Shown: positions 56,476 to 64,000 of the stretch, piece by piece
Numbering within the stretch: the stretch's first letter is position 1
How the letters are laid out: each line of letters begins with the position of its first letter
Source of the DNA: Shinella zoogloeoides
Lineage (GTDB): Bacteria > Pseudomonadota > Alphaproteobacteria > Rhizobiales > Rhizobiaceae
Assembly: GCF_030733845.1 (NCBI RefSeq)
Contig: NZ_CP132311.1
Coordinates: 1,243,501 to 1,307,500, forward strand
Length of the DNA: 64,000 bases
Reading direction: 5' to 3'
Translations under genes and position numbers: made by a program
Notes under the pieces: model-generated
The model's input: the letters and a program-made list of their open reading frames with translations, nothing else
What the model was told of the DNA's origin: nothing
The model's database searches: none

Positions 56476-57090
56476 TCAAAACGGCAGGTGCGGTGACGCC
56501 AGCGCGTTCGCCAGCATGTCCTCGTATTCGATCTTCGGCACGTCGATCGCGCCGAACGACTTCAGATGCTCGGTGGTGAACTGCGTGTCGAGCAGCCGGA
56601 AGCCGTTCGCCTTCAACCGCTCCACCAGCGCCACGAGGCAGATTTTCGAGGCATCCGTGCGCCGGGAGAACATGCTTTCCCCGAAGAAGGCCGCCCCCAA
56701 AGAGACGCCGTAGAGCCCGCCGACGAGTTTTTCGCCTTCCCAGGCTTCAACCGAATGGGCGTGGCCCATGCGATGCAGGGTGCCGTAGAGGGACCGGATC
56801 TTCTTGTTGATCCAGGTCGACGGGCGGTCCGGCGCGGCCTCGGCGCAGGCCGCGATCACCGCGTCGAAGGCGGTGTCGAACCGGATGTCGAACGGTTTCT
56901 TGCGGACCGCCTTGGCGAGACTGCGCGAGACGTGGAATTCATCGAGCGGGATGACGCCCCGCATGTCCGGCTCGACCCAGAACAGCTCCGGGTCGTCTGC
57001 CGAATCGGCCATCGGGAAAAGCCCGATGGAATAGGCGCGCAGCAACAGTTCCGGCGTTATCTCCGGGTGGCGGCTGCGACGCCCTGCCAT
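56476..57090 (-). CDS. aat: leucyl/phenylalanyl-tRNA-protein transferase
   Basis: A 204-residue enzyme that adds Leu or Phe to proteins with N-terminal Arg or Lys, marking them for ClpS/ClpAP degradation. Typical motifs are [15 protein letters not shown] near residue 13, the [20 protein letters not shown] segment, and [21 protein letters not shown] with GESMFSRR. It converges with the DUF2155 gene and follows accC by 12 bases. Confidence 0.95.
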   Translation of the reverse strand: MAGRRSRHPEITPELLLRAYSIGLFPMADSADDPELFWVEPDMRGVIPLDEFHVSRSLAKAVRKKPFDIRFDTAFDAVIAACAEAAPDRPSTWINKKIRSLYGTLHRMGHAHSVEAWEGEKLVGGLYGVSLGAAFFGESMFSRRTDASKICLVALVERLKANGFRLLDTQFTTEHLKSFGAIDVPKIEYEDMLANALASPHLPF

Positions 57091-57102
57091 GACCGGCGCC
57101 CC

Positions 57103-58449
57103 TCAGGCGTCGGTCTTGTCGGCCAGATAGTTTTCCAGCCAGTGGATGTCGTAATCGCCGTTGGCGATGTCCTGGTTGCCGATCAGGTCCTGGAAGAGCG
57201 GCAGCGTCGTCTTGATGCCGTCGATGACGAACTCATCCAGCACGCGGCGCAGGCGCATCATGCATTCGACGCGGGTGCGGCCGTGCACGATGAGCTTGCC
57301 GATCAGGCTGTCGTAGTAGGGCGGGATCTTGTAGCCCTGATAGGCGCCCGAATCGACGCGCACGCCAAGGCCGCCTGGCGCATGGAAATGCGTGATCGTT
57401 CCGGGCGAGGGAACGAAGGTGCGCGGGTCTTCGGCGTTGATGCGGCACTCGATGGCATGGCCGGAGAACACGATGTCCTCCTGCCGCACCGACAGGCCGG
57501 CGCCGGAGGCGACGCGGATCTGCTCGTGCACGAGGTCGATGCCGGTGATCGCTTCGGTGATCGGGTGCTCCACCTGCAGGCGGGTGTTCATTTCGATGAA
57601 ATAGAACTCGCCGTTCTCGTAGAGGAATTCGACCGTGCCGGCGCCGCGGTATTTCAGCTTCATCATGGCGTCGGCGCAGATCTGGCCGATCTTCATGCGC
57701 TGCTCGACATTGAGCGCCGGGGAGTTGGCTTCTTCCCAGACCTTCTGGTGGCGGCGCTGCAGCGAGCAGTCGCGCTCGCCGAGATGCACCGCATTGCCCA
57801 TGCCGTCGCCGACGACCTGGATTTCGATGTGGCGCGGCTTGCCGAGATACTTTTCCATGTAGACGGCATCGTTGCCGAAGGCGGCGAGCGCCTCGGAACG
57901 GGCGGTCGAGACGGCTTCCTCGAGATCGGCTTCGGATTTTGCGACCTTCATGCCACGGCCGCCGCCGCCGGCGGTGGCCTTGATGAGCACGGGAAAACCG
58001 ATCTGGCGGGCGACTTCCAGCGCGTTCTCCGGCTTCACCTCGCCGTCGGAGCCGGGAACGACGGGGATGCCGAGTTCCTGCGCCGTCTGCTTGGCGGTGA
58101 TCTTGTCGCCCATGATGCGGATGTGTTCGGCCGTCGGGCCGATGAAGGTGATGCCGTGCGCGTCGAGGATTTCCGCGAACTTGGCGTTCTCGGACAGGAA
58201 GCCGTAGCCCGGATGCACGGCGTCGGCGCCGGTGATCTCGCAGGCCGCGACGATCTGGTGGATGTTCAGGTAGCTTTCGCGCGACGGGGGCGGGCCGATG
58301 CATACGCTCTCGTCTGCAAGGCGCACATGCATGGCGTCGGCATCCGCCGTCGAATGCACGGCAACCGTGGCGATGCCCAGCTCCTTGCAGGCCCGAAGGA
58401 CCCGAAGGGCGATTTCGCCGCGGTTGGCAATGAGGACTTTGGAGATCAT
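57103..58449 (-). CDS. accC: acetyl-CoA carboxylase biotin carboxylase subunit
   Basis: A 448-residue ATP-grasp enzyme that carboxylates biotin on AccB. Visible are the N-terminal [20 protein letters not shown], the glycine-rich ATP loop [10 protein letters not shown] near residue 163, the [22 protein letters not shown] catalytic region (split) and the biotin-carboxylase C-terminal domain. It is ten bases downstream of accB in the canonical aroQ-accB-accC order. Confidence 0.96.
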   Translation of the reverse strand: MISKVLIANRGEIALRVLRACKELGIATVAVHSTADADAMHVRLADESVCIGPPPSRESYLNIHQIVAACEITGADAVHPGYGFLSENAKFAEILDAHGITFIGPTAEHIRIMGDKITAKQTAQELGIPVVPGSDGEVKPENALEVARQIGFPVLIKATAGGGGRGMKVAKSEADLEEAVSTARSEALAAFGNDAVYMEKYLGKPRHIEIQVVGDGMGNAVHLGERDCSLQRRHQKVWEEANSPALNVEQRMKIGQICADAMMKLKYRGAGTVEFLYENGEFYFIEMNTRLQVEHPITEAITGIDLVHEQIRVASGAGLSVRQEDIVFSGHAIECRINAEDPRTFVPSPGTITHFHAPGGLGVRVDSGAYQGYKIPPYYDSLIGKLIVHGRTRVECMMRLRRVLDEFVIDGIKTTLPLFQDLIGNQDIANGDYDIHWLENYLADKTDA

Positions 58450-58459
58450 GGGGGCCGCC

Positions 58460-58921
58460 TTATTCGATGACGATCAGCGGTTCGCCGTATTCGACCGGGC
58501 TTGCATCCGAAACGAGGATTTCGGTGACCTTGCCGGAGCGCGGCGCCGGAATCTGGTTCATCGTCTTCATGGCTTCGATGATGAGGATGGTCTGGCCTTC
58601 CTTGACGGTGGAGCCGACCTCGATGAAGGGGCGGGCGCCCGGCGCCGGGGAAAGGTAGGCGGTGCCCACCATCGGCGCGGTCACGGCGTTCTTGTTGCTG
58701 CGGGCGTCGGCGACAGGGGCGGCGGCCGTTGCGGCCGGGGCAGCGAAGGCGGGAGCCGGGGCGGCGATCGGCGCCTGGACATATTGCGGCGTGCCGGCGC
58801 GCGAGACGCGGATGCGCAGGTCGTCCTGCTCCACTTCGATCTCGGTCAGGTCCGTCTCGTTGAGGATGTTGGCGAGATCGCGGATCAAGACCTGATCGAT
58901 GCCGTTTTTCTTGTCAGCCAT
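58460..58921 (-). CDS. accB: acetyl-CoA carboxylase biotin carboxyl carrier protein
   Basis: A 153-residue protein with an N-terminal helix region, an Ala/Pro-rich linker (about residues 48-72) and a C-terminal biotinyl domain. The biotin is expected on K119 in EAMKTMN, put there by BirA (encoded at 10573). It works with AccC in malonyl-CoA synthesis. Confidence 0.96.
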   Translation of the reverse strand: MADKKNGIDQVLIRDLANILNETDLTEIEVEQDDLRIRVSRAGTPQYVQAPIAAPAPAFAAPAATAAAPVADARSNKNAVTAPMVGTAYLSPAPGARPFIEVGSTVKEGQTILIIEAMKTMNQIPAPRSGKVTEILVSDASPVEYGEPLIVIE

Positions 58922-58942
58922 GGAATGAGCCTCTGGTTCTTC

Positions 58943-59380
58943 TTATGTCGTGATGGACGAAAGCGCATGAAGCGCAAGGACATAGCTTTGCGCGCCAAAG
59001 CCGCAGATGACACCCTTGACGGCGGGTGCGATCATCGACTTGTGGCGGAATTCCTCGCGGGCATGCACGTTGGAAAGGTGCAGTTCGACCACCGGGATCT
59101 TCACGGCGCGGATGGCGTCGTGCAGGGCGATCGAGGTGTGGGTATAGGCGCCGGCATTGATGGCGACGCCGGCGGCGACATCGCCGGCCTCATGAATCCA
59201 GTCGACCAGGTCGCCTTCGTGATTGGACTGGCGGAATTCGACGGCAAATCCCAGCTTCCCGCCCTCCGCCTTGCAGAGCGCTTCGATATCGGCGAGCGTC
59301 TGGCCGCCATAGATACCGGGCTCGCGCTTGCCGAGGGCGTTCAGGTTGGGGCCGTTGAGCACGAAAAGGGTTGAAGCCAT
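58943..59380 (-). CDS. aroQ: 3-dehydroquinate dehydratase, type II
   Basis: A 145-residue type II dehydroquinase of the shikimate pathway. Conserved features are FVLNGPNLNALGKREPGIYG with the flexible-loop Arg and catalytic Tyr (near residues 6-25), the VEFRQSNHEGDLVDWIHEA segment, GVAINAGAYTHTSIALHDA, and the ELHLSNVHAREEFRHKS region. It is 21 bases upstream of accB. Confidence 0.95.
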   Translation of the reverse strand: MASTLFVLNGPNLNALGKREPGIYGGQTLADIEALCKAEGGKLGFAVEFRQSNHEGDLVDWIHEAGDVAAGVAINAGAYTHTSIALHDAIRAVKIPVVELHLSNVHAREEFRHKSMIAPAVKGVICGFGAQSYVLALHALSSITT

Positions 59381-59529
59381 TCGTCATTCCGCATGCTGGA
59401 TGGAGGATTACCTATAGACCGGCGGTTCCCGCAGGGAAAGCCCCAAGGGCAGGGGCTTTTCCGGTCGAAAGGGCTGTCCACAAGCAGCAGAGGCTGAACA
59501 CGGCCAGCATGGCAGGAAGATGGCGATTG

Positions 59530-60288
59530 TCAGCAGGTCGCCTTGCCGCAGGAGCGCACATTGGCGATCTTCTCGCGCAGATCGTCGGCGCCGACGGCGC
59601 CGAACACCATCTCGTTGCCGAGCACGTAGGACGGCGTGCCGGTGATGCCGAGGTCGTTTGCCAGCGAATAGGCCTCGCGCACGGCGTCGTCATGCGGCTT
59701 GTCGGCCATGGTCTTGCGGATGTCCACTTCGGAGATACCCATGCCGACGGCAAGCGCGATGGCGCTCTCTTCCGTCGCGCGGCCTTCGCCGCCGAGCAAG
59801 GTCCGGTGGAATTCGCCGTACTTTTCCGGCGAAAGGTCGCGCACGGCGGCGCTCACCTTGTGGGCGGCGAGCGAATCGGGGCCGAGGATCGGCAGTTCCT
59901 TCAGCACGAAGCGGACGTTCTTGTCTTCCTTCAGGATATCGTCCATGTCGGAGAGCGCGCGCTTGCAGTAGCCGCAATTGTAGTCGAAGAACTCGACGAT
60001 GGTGACGTCGCCCTTCGGGTTGCCGAGCGCGATGTCGTAGGGCGAGGAGAAGATCGCCTTCTCGTTGTCGGTGATGGCCGACTGGGCCTTGGCCTGCTGC
60101 TGGGCTTCCTGCTTCTTCTGCAGCGCCTCCTGCACGTCAACAAGGATTTCCGGGTTCTCGACGAGATATTCCTTGATGAACTCGCCGATCTCCTTCTTCT
60201 GCGCATCGTCGAGGGCGAGGGCCGGAAGGGGGGCTGCGACCGCGATGGTGAGAGCGACGGTGGCCGCGAGCTTCGTCTTGAATGTCAT
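59530..60288 (-). CDS. DsbA family periplasmic thiol-disulfide protein
   Basis: A 252-residue exported protein with a signal peptide of about 26 residues. A helical, Gln/Lys-rich region (residues 29-80) precedes a thioredoxin-fold domain with the active site C105-G-Y-C108. An inserted helical domain and the cis-Pro TGTPSYVLGN follow. This layout is shared with BdbD/Com1-type DsbA proteins. Two extra cysteines lie at the extreme C terminus (SCGKATC). It may oxidise or isomerise envelope proteins. Confidence 0.88.
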   Translation of the reverse strand: MTFKTKLAATVALTIAVAAPLPALALDDAQKKEIGEFIKEYLVENPEILVDVQEALQKKQEAQQQAKAQSAITDNEKAIFSSPYDIALGNPKGDVTIVEFFDYNCGYCKRALSDMDDILKEDKNVRFVLKELPILGPDSLAAHKVSAAVRDLSPEKYGEFHRTLLGGEGRATEESAIALAVGMGISEVDIRKTMADKPHDDAVREAYSLANDLGITGTPSYVLGNEMVFGAVGADDLREKIANVRSCGKATC

Positions 60289-60493
60289 GTCTGTCCTGTC
60301 CTCGTCGTGATGCGCCGCTGAAGTGCCATTGGCAGCGCCCGCGCGTCAATGCGCCTGCGGTCGCTTTCAACGACCTTATGGTCGCTCCCGCGCAAACGAT
60401 AGGGCAAAAGCGGCGGATTTTCGGCCCTCGCGGGATTGTGAAGGGGCAAGTCTTGCGGCAGGAAGGCACAACGAAGAACTGGAAGCAAAGCCC

Positions 60494-61645
60494 ATGAAAC
60501 TCTCCCGCCGCGGCGCCGTCGAACCCTTCCACGCCATGGACGTGCTCGCCGAAGCGACGAAACGGCGGGCGACGGGTCGGCCGGTCATTTCCATGGCCGT
60601 CGGCCAGCCGGTGCACCCCGCGCCGGACGCCGCCCGTAAGGCGGCCCGCCGGGCCCTGGAGATCGGCCGCATCGGCTATACGGATGCGCTCGGCCTCATT
60701 TCCCTCCGTCGCGCCATTTCGGATTTTTACCGGGAGCATCACGGGGTTTCGGTCGATCCGGGCCGCATCGCCATCACGACGGGCTCCTCCGCCGGCTTCA
60801 ACCTCGCCTTTCTCGCGCTGTTCGACGCCGGCGACCGCGTCGCCATCGCGCGTCCCGGCTATCCCGCCTATCGCAACATCCTCGCCGCGCTTGGCATCGA
60901 GACGGTGGAAATCGAGGTGAGCGCCGAAAACGGCTTCACGCTGACGCCGGAGGCCCTGGAGACGGCTGCAGCCACTCATGGACGCATCGACGGCGTGCTG
61001 CTGGCAAGCCCCGCCAATCCGACCGGCACCGTCACCGGCCGGGCCAGACTTGCGGCGCTCTCAAACTATTGCCGGGAGAACGGCATCGCCTTCATCTCCG
61101 ACGAGATCTATCACGGCCTCACCTTCGTCGGCGAGGAGGCGACGGCGCTGGAATTCGGCGACGAGGCTGTCATCATCAATTCCTTCTCGAAATACTATTG
61201 CATGACCGGCTGGCGGATCGGCTGGATGGTGCTGCCGGAGGCGCTGGTGCGCCCGGTCGAGCGCATCGCCCAGAGCCTCTACATCTCCGCGCCGGAACTC
61301 TCGCAGATCGCGGCGGAAGCGGCGCTCGGGGCAGAGGCGGAGCTCAACGTCTACCGTGACGCCTACCGCGTGAACCGCGACTTCCTCGTCAAGCGCCTGC
61401 CGGAACTCGGCTTTTCCATCGCCTCGCCGATGGATGGTGCCTTCTATGCCTATGTGGATGTCAGCCGGTTCACCAATGACAGCATGGCCTTTGCCCGCCG
61501 CATGCTGGCCGAGACCGATGTCGCGGCGACACCCGGCATCGACTTCGACCCGAAGGACGGCCACCACACGATGCGCTTCTCCTATGCCGGCGCCTTCGAG
61601 GAGATGAGCGAGGCGGTCGACCGCCTCGAAGCCTGGCTCGCCTGA
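60494..61645 (+). CDS. PLP-dependent aminotransferase (class I/II fold)
   Basis: A 383-residue aminotransferase. Conserved are AVGQPVHPAP near residue 35, TTGSSAGFNLAFLALFD, SPANPTGT, SDEIYHGL and the PLP-lysine segment NSFSKYYCMTGWRIGW with Lys near residue 232; the final Arg is in HHTMRFSYA. Substrate is not predictable; aspartate/aromatic and alanine-type enzymes look similar. ATG 60494 is preferred over upstream in-frame starts that lie in a low-complexity stretch without homology. Confidence 0.9.
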   Translation: MKLSRRGAVEPFHAMDVLAEATKRRATGRPVISMAVGQPVHPAPDAARKAARRALEIGRIGYTDALGLISLRRAISDFYREHHGVSVDPGRIAITTGSSAGFNLAFLALFDAGDRVAIARPGYPAYRNILAALGIETVEIEVSAENGFTLTPEALETAAATHGRIDGVLLASPANPTGTVTGRARLAALSNYCRENGIAFISDEIYHGLTFVGEEATALEFGDEAVIINSFSKYYCMTGWRIGWMVLPEALVRPVERIAQSLYISAPELSQIAAEAALGAEAELNVYRDAYRVNRDFLVKRLPELGFSIASPMDGAFYAYVDVSRFTNDSMAFARRMLAETDVAATPGIDFDPKDGHHTMRFSYAGAFEEMSEAVDRLEAWLA

Positions 61646-61649
61646 TTGC

Positions 61650-61694
61650 GAAAAACGATTCCGTTCCAGGACCTTGAGGCCGGAAACGGAATCG
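61650..61694 (-). terminator. terminator between convergent aminotransferase and SDR genes
   Basis: CGATTCCGTT (61656-61665) and AACGGAATCG (61685-61694) form a ten-pair stem. On the minus strand it is followed by TTTTTCGC, so it serves the SDR gene; the plus-strand transcript could use it less well. Confidence 0.6.
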
Positions 61695-61720
61695 GAGTTT
61701 CAGGAACCTGAATCCCTTTC

Positions 61721-62485
61721 TCAGGCCCGGTTGATCGAAACGCCGCCATCGACCAGCATCGCCGTGCCGGTGGTGAAGCTGGAGGCGTCCGAGCAGAGGA
61801 AGAGCGCGGCTTCGGCGATTTCCTCCGGCTCGGCGATGCGCTTGAAGGCATTGAGCCCGGCAACGAATTGCCGCGCTTCCGGCGTGTTCGCCACGTCCCG
61901 GCCCATCGGCGTATCCGTCGCGCCCGGCAGCAGGGCGTTCACGCGGATGCCCTTGGGGCCATATTCCGAGGCGAGCACCTGCACGAGGCCGACAAGACCG
62001 GACTTCGACGCCGCATAGGCGGCAAGCCCCGGAAATCCCGCCGTATAGCCGACGAAGGTCGAGGTGAAGACGATGCTGCCGCCGCCGCGCGCCTCCATGG
62101 CCGGCAACTGGTATTTGGCCGCGAGAAAGCCGCTGGTCAGGTTGATGCCAAGCACTTCCTGCCATTCCTCCATGGAAAGGTCCGGCAGGGCGCCGACCGG
62201 CCCGGTCGTGCCGGCATTGTTGAAGGCAATGTCGAGGCCGCCGAATTCCTTCTGCGCGGTCGCGATCAGGGCCTGGTGATGGGCTTCCTCGCTGACGTCG
62301 CCGGGAACGGCGATGGACATTCCGCCTTCCGAGCGAATCTCTTCCGCAACCGCATCGAGCCGTTCGCGTCCGCGGGCTGAAAGAACGAGTTTTGCCCCCT
62401 GCCGGGCAAAGAGCAGGGCGGCGGCCCGACCGATGCCGGAGCTTGCACCGGTGACGATGGCGACCTTGTTGTCAAGACGGGTCAT
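61721..62485 (-). CDS. SDR family oxidoreductase
   Basis: A 254-residue short-chain dehydrogenase. The coenzyme motif VTGASSGIGRAA starts near residue 11, NNAG is near residue 90, and the catalytic YAASKSG (Tyr-xxx-Lys) near 157-163 follows a TSTFVG serine region. The C terminus LVDGGVSINRA is typical of classical SDRs of the FabG-like group; substrate unknown. Confidence 0.9.
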   Translation of the reverse strand: MTRLDNKVAIVTGASSGIGRAAALLFARQGAKLVLSARGRERLDAVAEEIRSEGGMSIAVPGDVSEEAHHQALIATAQKEFGGLDIAFNNAGTTGPVGALPDLSMEEWQEVLGINLTSGFLAAKYQLPAMEARGGGSIVFTSTFVGYTAGFPGLAAYAASKSGLVGLVQVLASEYGPKGIRVNALLPGATDTPMGRDVANTPEARQFVAGLNAFKRIAEPEEIAEAALFLCSDASSFTTGTAMLVDGGVSINRA

Positions 62486-62564
62486 GAGGTCTTTCCCTTA
62501 CTGGTTTCCGACGACGCGGATGTCGCAGAAGGGCGCAGGCGGAACCACCCGATTCCCGCTTGCC

Positions 62565-62593
62565 AAGAAAAAGGCCCGGTCGAACCGGGCCTT
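62565..62593 (-). terminator. rne terminator
   Basis: AGGCCCGGT (62572-62580) pairs with ACCGGGCCT (62584-62592) around CGA; on the minus strand it is followed by TTTTTCTT. It sits just after the rne stop. Confidence 0.8.
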
Positions 62594-62621
62594 CTCAATT
62601 TCCTGACTATGAGCGGGCTTT

Positions 62622-64000
62622 TTAGAAGAAGCCGCGGCGCTGCCACCAGCCGCCCTTCTTGGGCTTTTCGGCGTCGTCTTCGGGCGCGGCTTCCTTGGCC
62701 GTCGAGGACTTCACCACCGGCTGCGACGCGATCTTGGAGATGTCGCGGTTGGCGCGGACCGGCTTGGCCGGCTCCTCGAGATCGGCGGATGCCTGCTCGA
62801 CTTCCGGTTCGGCCGGCGTGGCGTTCTCTTCGACGGCAACCGGAGCTGGCTGCGCTTCGATCTCGCTGCGGGCGGCCTCGTCGGTCGCGGCTTCTTCCAC
62901 GACCTTTGCGCGGCTGCGGCGGGCACGCTTCGGCTTTGCCGGCGCTTCCTCGGCAACGGCTTCGACGGGTGCTTCCTCGGCAGCGGCAGCCACTTCGGCA
63001 ACCTCGACCTCGACAGCCACTACCTCTTCGGCAGCATCGCCCTCTTCGGCATCGCCGTCCGCCTCGTCGCCCTCGGCGCCGGCTTCGACCGAGCCATCCT
63101 CGGGACGATTGCGGCGGCCACCGCGCTTGCCGCGACGGCGGCGCTTGCGGCGCTGCTCGGCGGTCTCGTCGGCCTGGGCCTGCGTTTCTTCCGCGCCCTC
63201 GTCGCCTTCGGCATCGTCGTCGTCGAGCGCGTCTTCGTCACCCGGCTGCTCGCCGCCGAAGGAGGCGGTGTCAGTGCCTTCGCCATTCTCGCGGCCACGA
63301 CCACGGCGACGGCGGCGACGCTTGCGCTTGTTGCGGCCGTTCTCGTCGGAGGTGGAAGCGGACGGCGCGCTCTGAGCGGCGGCGGCCGGACGGGCTTCGT
63401 CCTCTTCCTCGTCGATCTCGTCCTCGATCACGACGTCGTCGTCTTCCGGTTCCGGCTCGAAATGCAGGATCTGCTCGATCTTGACCGGGTTCTCGACGGC
63501 TTCGCCGCGGTCGATCGCAAAATGCTGCGCACCGACATGGGCATCCGCCTCGATGATGATCTGGACGCCGAAGCGGCCTTCATAGTCGATGATCGTGCCG
63601 CGCTTGTGGTTGAGCAGGTAGAGCGCGATGTCGGGCGTCGTGCGCACGACGATGTTGTGCGTCGTGTTCTTGAGGAGGTACTCCTCGATGCCGCGCAGGA
63701 CGTGCAGCGCGACCGACGACTGCGAGCGGATATGGCCCGTGCCGTTGCAGTGCGGGCAGGTCTGCATGGTCGATTCGAGGACCGAGGCGCGGATACGCTG
63801 GCGCGACATTTCGAGCAGGCCGAAATGCGAGATGCGGCCGACCTGGATGCGCGCGCGATCGTTCTTGAGGTGGTCCTTCAGGCGCTTCTCGACGGAGCGG
63901 TTGTTGCGCTTCTCCTCCATGTCGATGAAGTCGATGACGACGAGGCCGGCAAGGTCGCGGAGGCGAAGCTGGCGCGCCACTTCCTCGGCGGCTTCCAGGT
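62622..64000 (-). CDS. rne: ribonuclease E, C-terminal part (partial)
   Basis: The last ~459 residues of RNase E; the N terminus is beyond the window edge. Present are the end of the DNase I-like catalytic domain (DLAGLVVIDFIDMEEKRN), the zinc-link cysteines in CPHCNGTGHI, and the small domain (GTIIDYEGRFGVQIIIEAD). A long disordered scaffold tail follows, with alternating acidic tracts and Arg-rich tracts ([29 protein letters not shown]), ending in GGWWQRRGFF. The basic tracts are RNA-binding, and the tail should recruit degradosome partners. It has its own terminator. Confidence 0.95.
   Translation of the reverse strand, partial: LEAAEEVARQLRLRDLAGLVVIDFIDMEEKRNNRSVEKRLKDHLKNDRARIQVGRISHFGLLEMSRQRIRASVLESTMQTCPHCNGTGHIRSQSSVALHVLRGIEEYLLKNTTHNIVVRTTPDIALYLLNHKRGTIIDYEGRFGVQIIIEADAHVGAQHFAIDRGEAVENPVKIEQILHFEPEPEDDDVVIEDEIDEEEDEARPAAAAQSAPSASTSDENGRNKRKRRRRRRGRGRENGEGTDTASFGGEQPGDEDALDDDDAEGDEGAEETQAQADETAEQRRKRRRRGKRGGRRNRPEDGSVEAGAEGDEADGDAEEGDAAEEVVAVEVEVAEVAAAAEEAPVEAVAEEAPAKPKRARRSRAKVVEEAATDEAARSEIEAQPAPVAVEENATPAEPEVEQASADLEEPAKPVRANRDISKIASQPVVKSSTAKEAAPEDDAEKPKKGGWWQRRGFF

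Overview
The window is a GC-rich chromosomal segment of an alphaproteobacterium of the order Rhizobiales, most likely family Rhizobiaceae (Sinorhizobium/Shinella/Rhizobium type). The evidence is gene order: nuoG-N followed by birA, rnj, mce, a DUF1467 gene and proS; divK-pleD next to rpmG; and pyrB-dihydroorotase-like-plsY-dprA upstream of topA-rnr. Alphaproteobacterial LexA boxes (GAAC-N7-GAAC) and CtrA-like boxes (TTAA-N7-TTAA type) agree with this. The genus cannot be fixed from the sequence alone. Most of the window is conserved housekeeping DNA.

Layout. 1-13.0 kb: end of nuoF, a helix-hairpin-helix gene and nuoG-N (respiratory complex I), then birA and RNase J. 13.0-18.0 kb: a RIME-like intergenic repeat, methylmalonyl-CoA epimerase, DUF1467, a 717-base spacer with terminator-like hairpins, proS and the lipoprotein-release transporter lolC/lolD. 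18.0-26.3 kb: a periplasmic hypothetical, a 28-residue membrane peptide behind a LexA box, dnaE, a chloramphenicol-phosphotransferase-like kinase, an L,D-transpeptidase, SOS-type dinB and DUF3572. 26.4-31.5 kb: divK-pleD cell-cycle signalling, a spacer with a candidate sRNA, rpmG, an MFS transporter, a Nudix hydrolase and DUF983. 31.5-41.1 kb, minus strand: pyrB, a dihydroorotase homologue that has lost its metal-binding histidines, plsY, dprA, topA and rnr. 41.3-48.4 kb: aidB, an AEC transporter, two small membrane proteins behind CtrA-like boxes, ruvX, a PhnA-like protein, a UPF0173 hydrolase and gatC-GNAT-gatA. 48.4-53.4 kb: an accessory block separating gatA from gatB. 53.4-64 kb: gatB, GNAT, NDUFA12, DUF2155, aat, accC-accB-aroQ, dsbA-like, an aminotransferase, an SDR and the 3' part of rne.

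The most unusual region is the gatA-gatB block. It starts with a string of tRNA-like elements. Two are tRNA-shaped bodies with abnormal anticodon loops. Two more are perfect isolated 17-nt anticodon arms, one like tRNA-Ser(CGA) and one like tRNA-Gly(UCC). They lie 335 bases upstream of a slipin/SPFH (Band-7) gene. Band-7 proteins paired with a tRNA-like RNA have been proposed as part of RNA-repair systems, but here there is no RtcB ligase or RtcR regulator within the window. The same block holds a YjhX/TopAI-like gene converging on a GNAT gene, and an Rrf2 regulator-oxidoreductase pair.

Other points to follow up are the LexA-box micro-ORF (comparable in size and setting to Caulobacter SidA), the pseudo-dihydroorotase, and the GATACAAC operator-like cluster upstream of topA.
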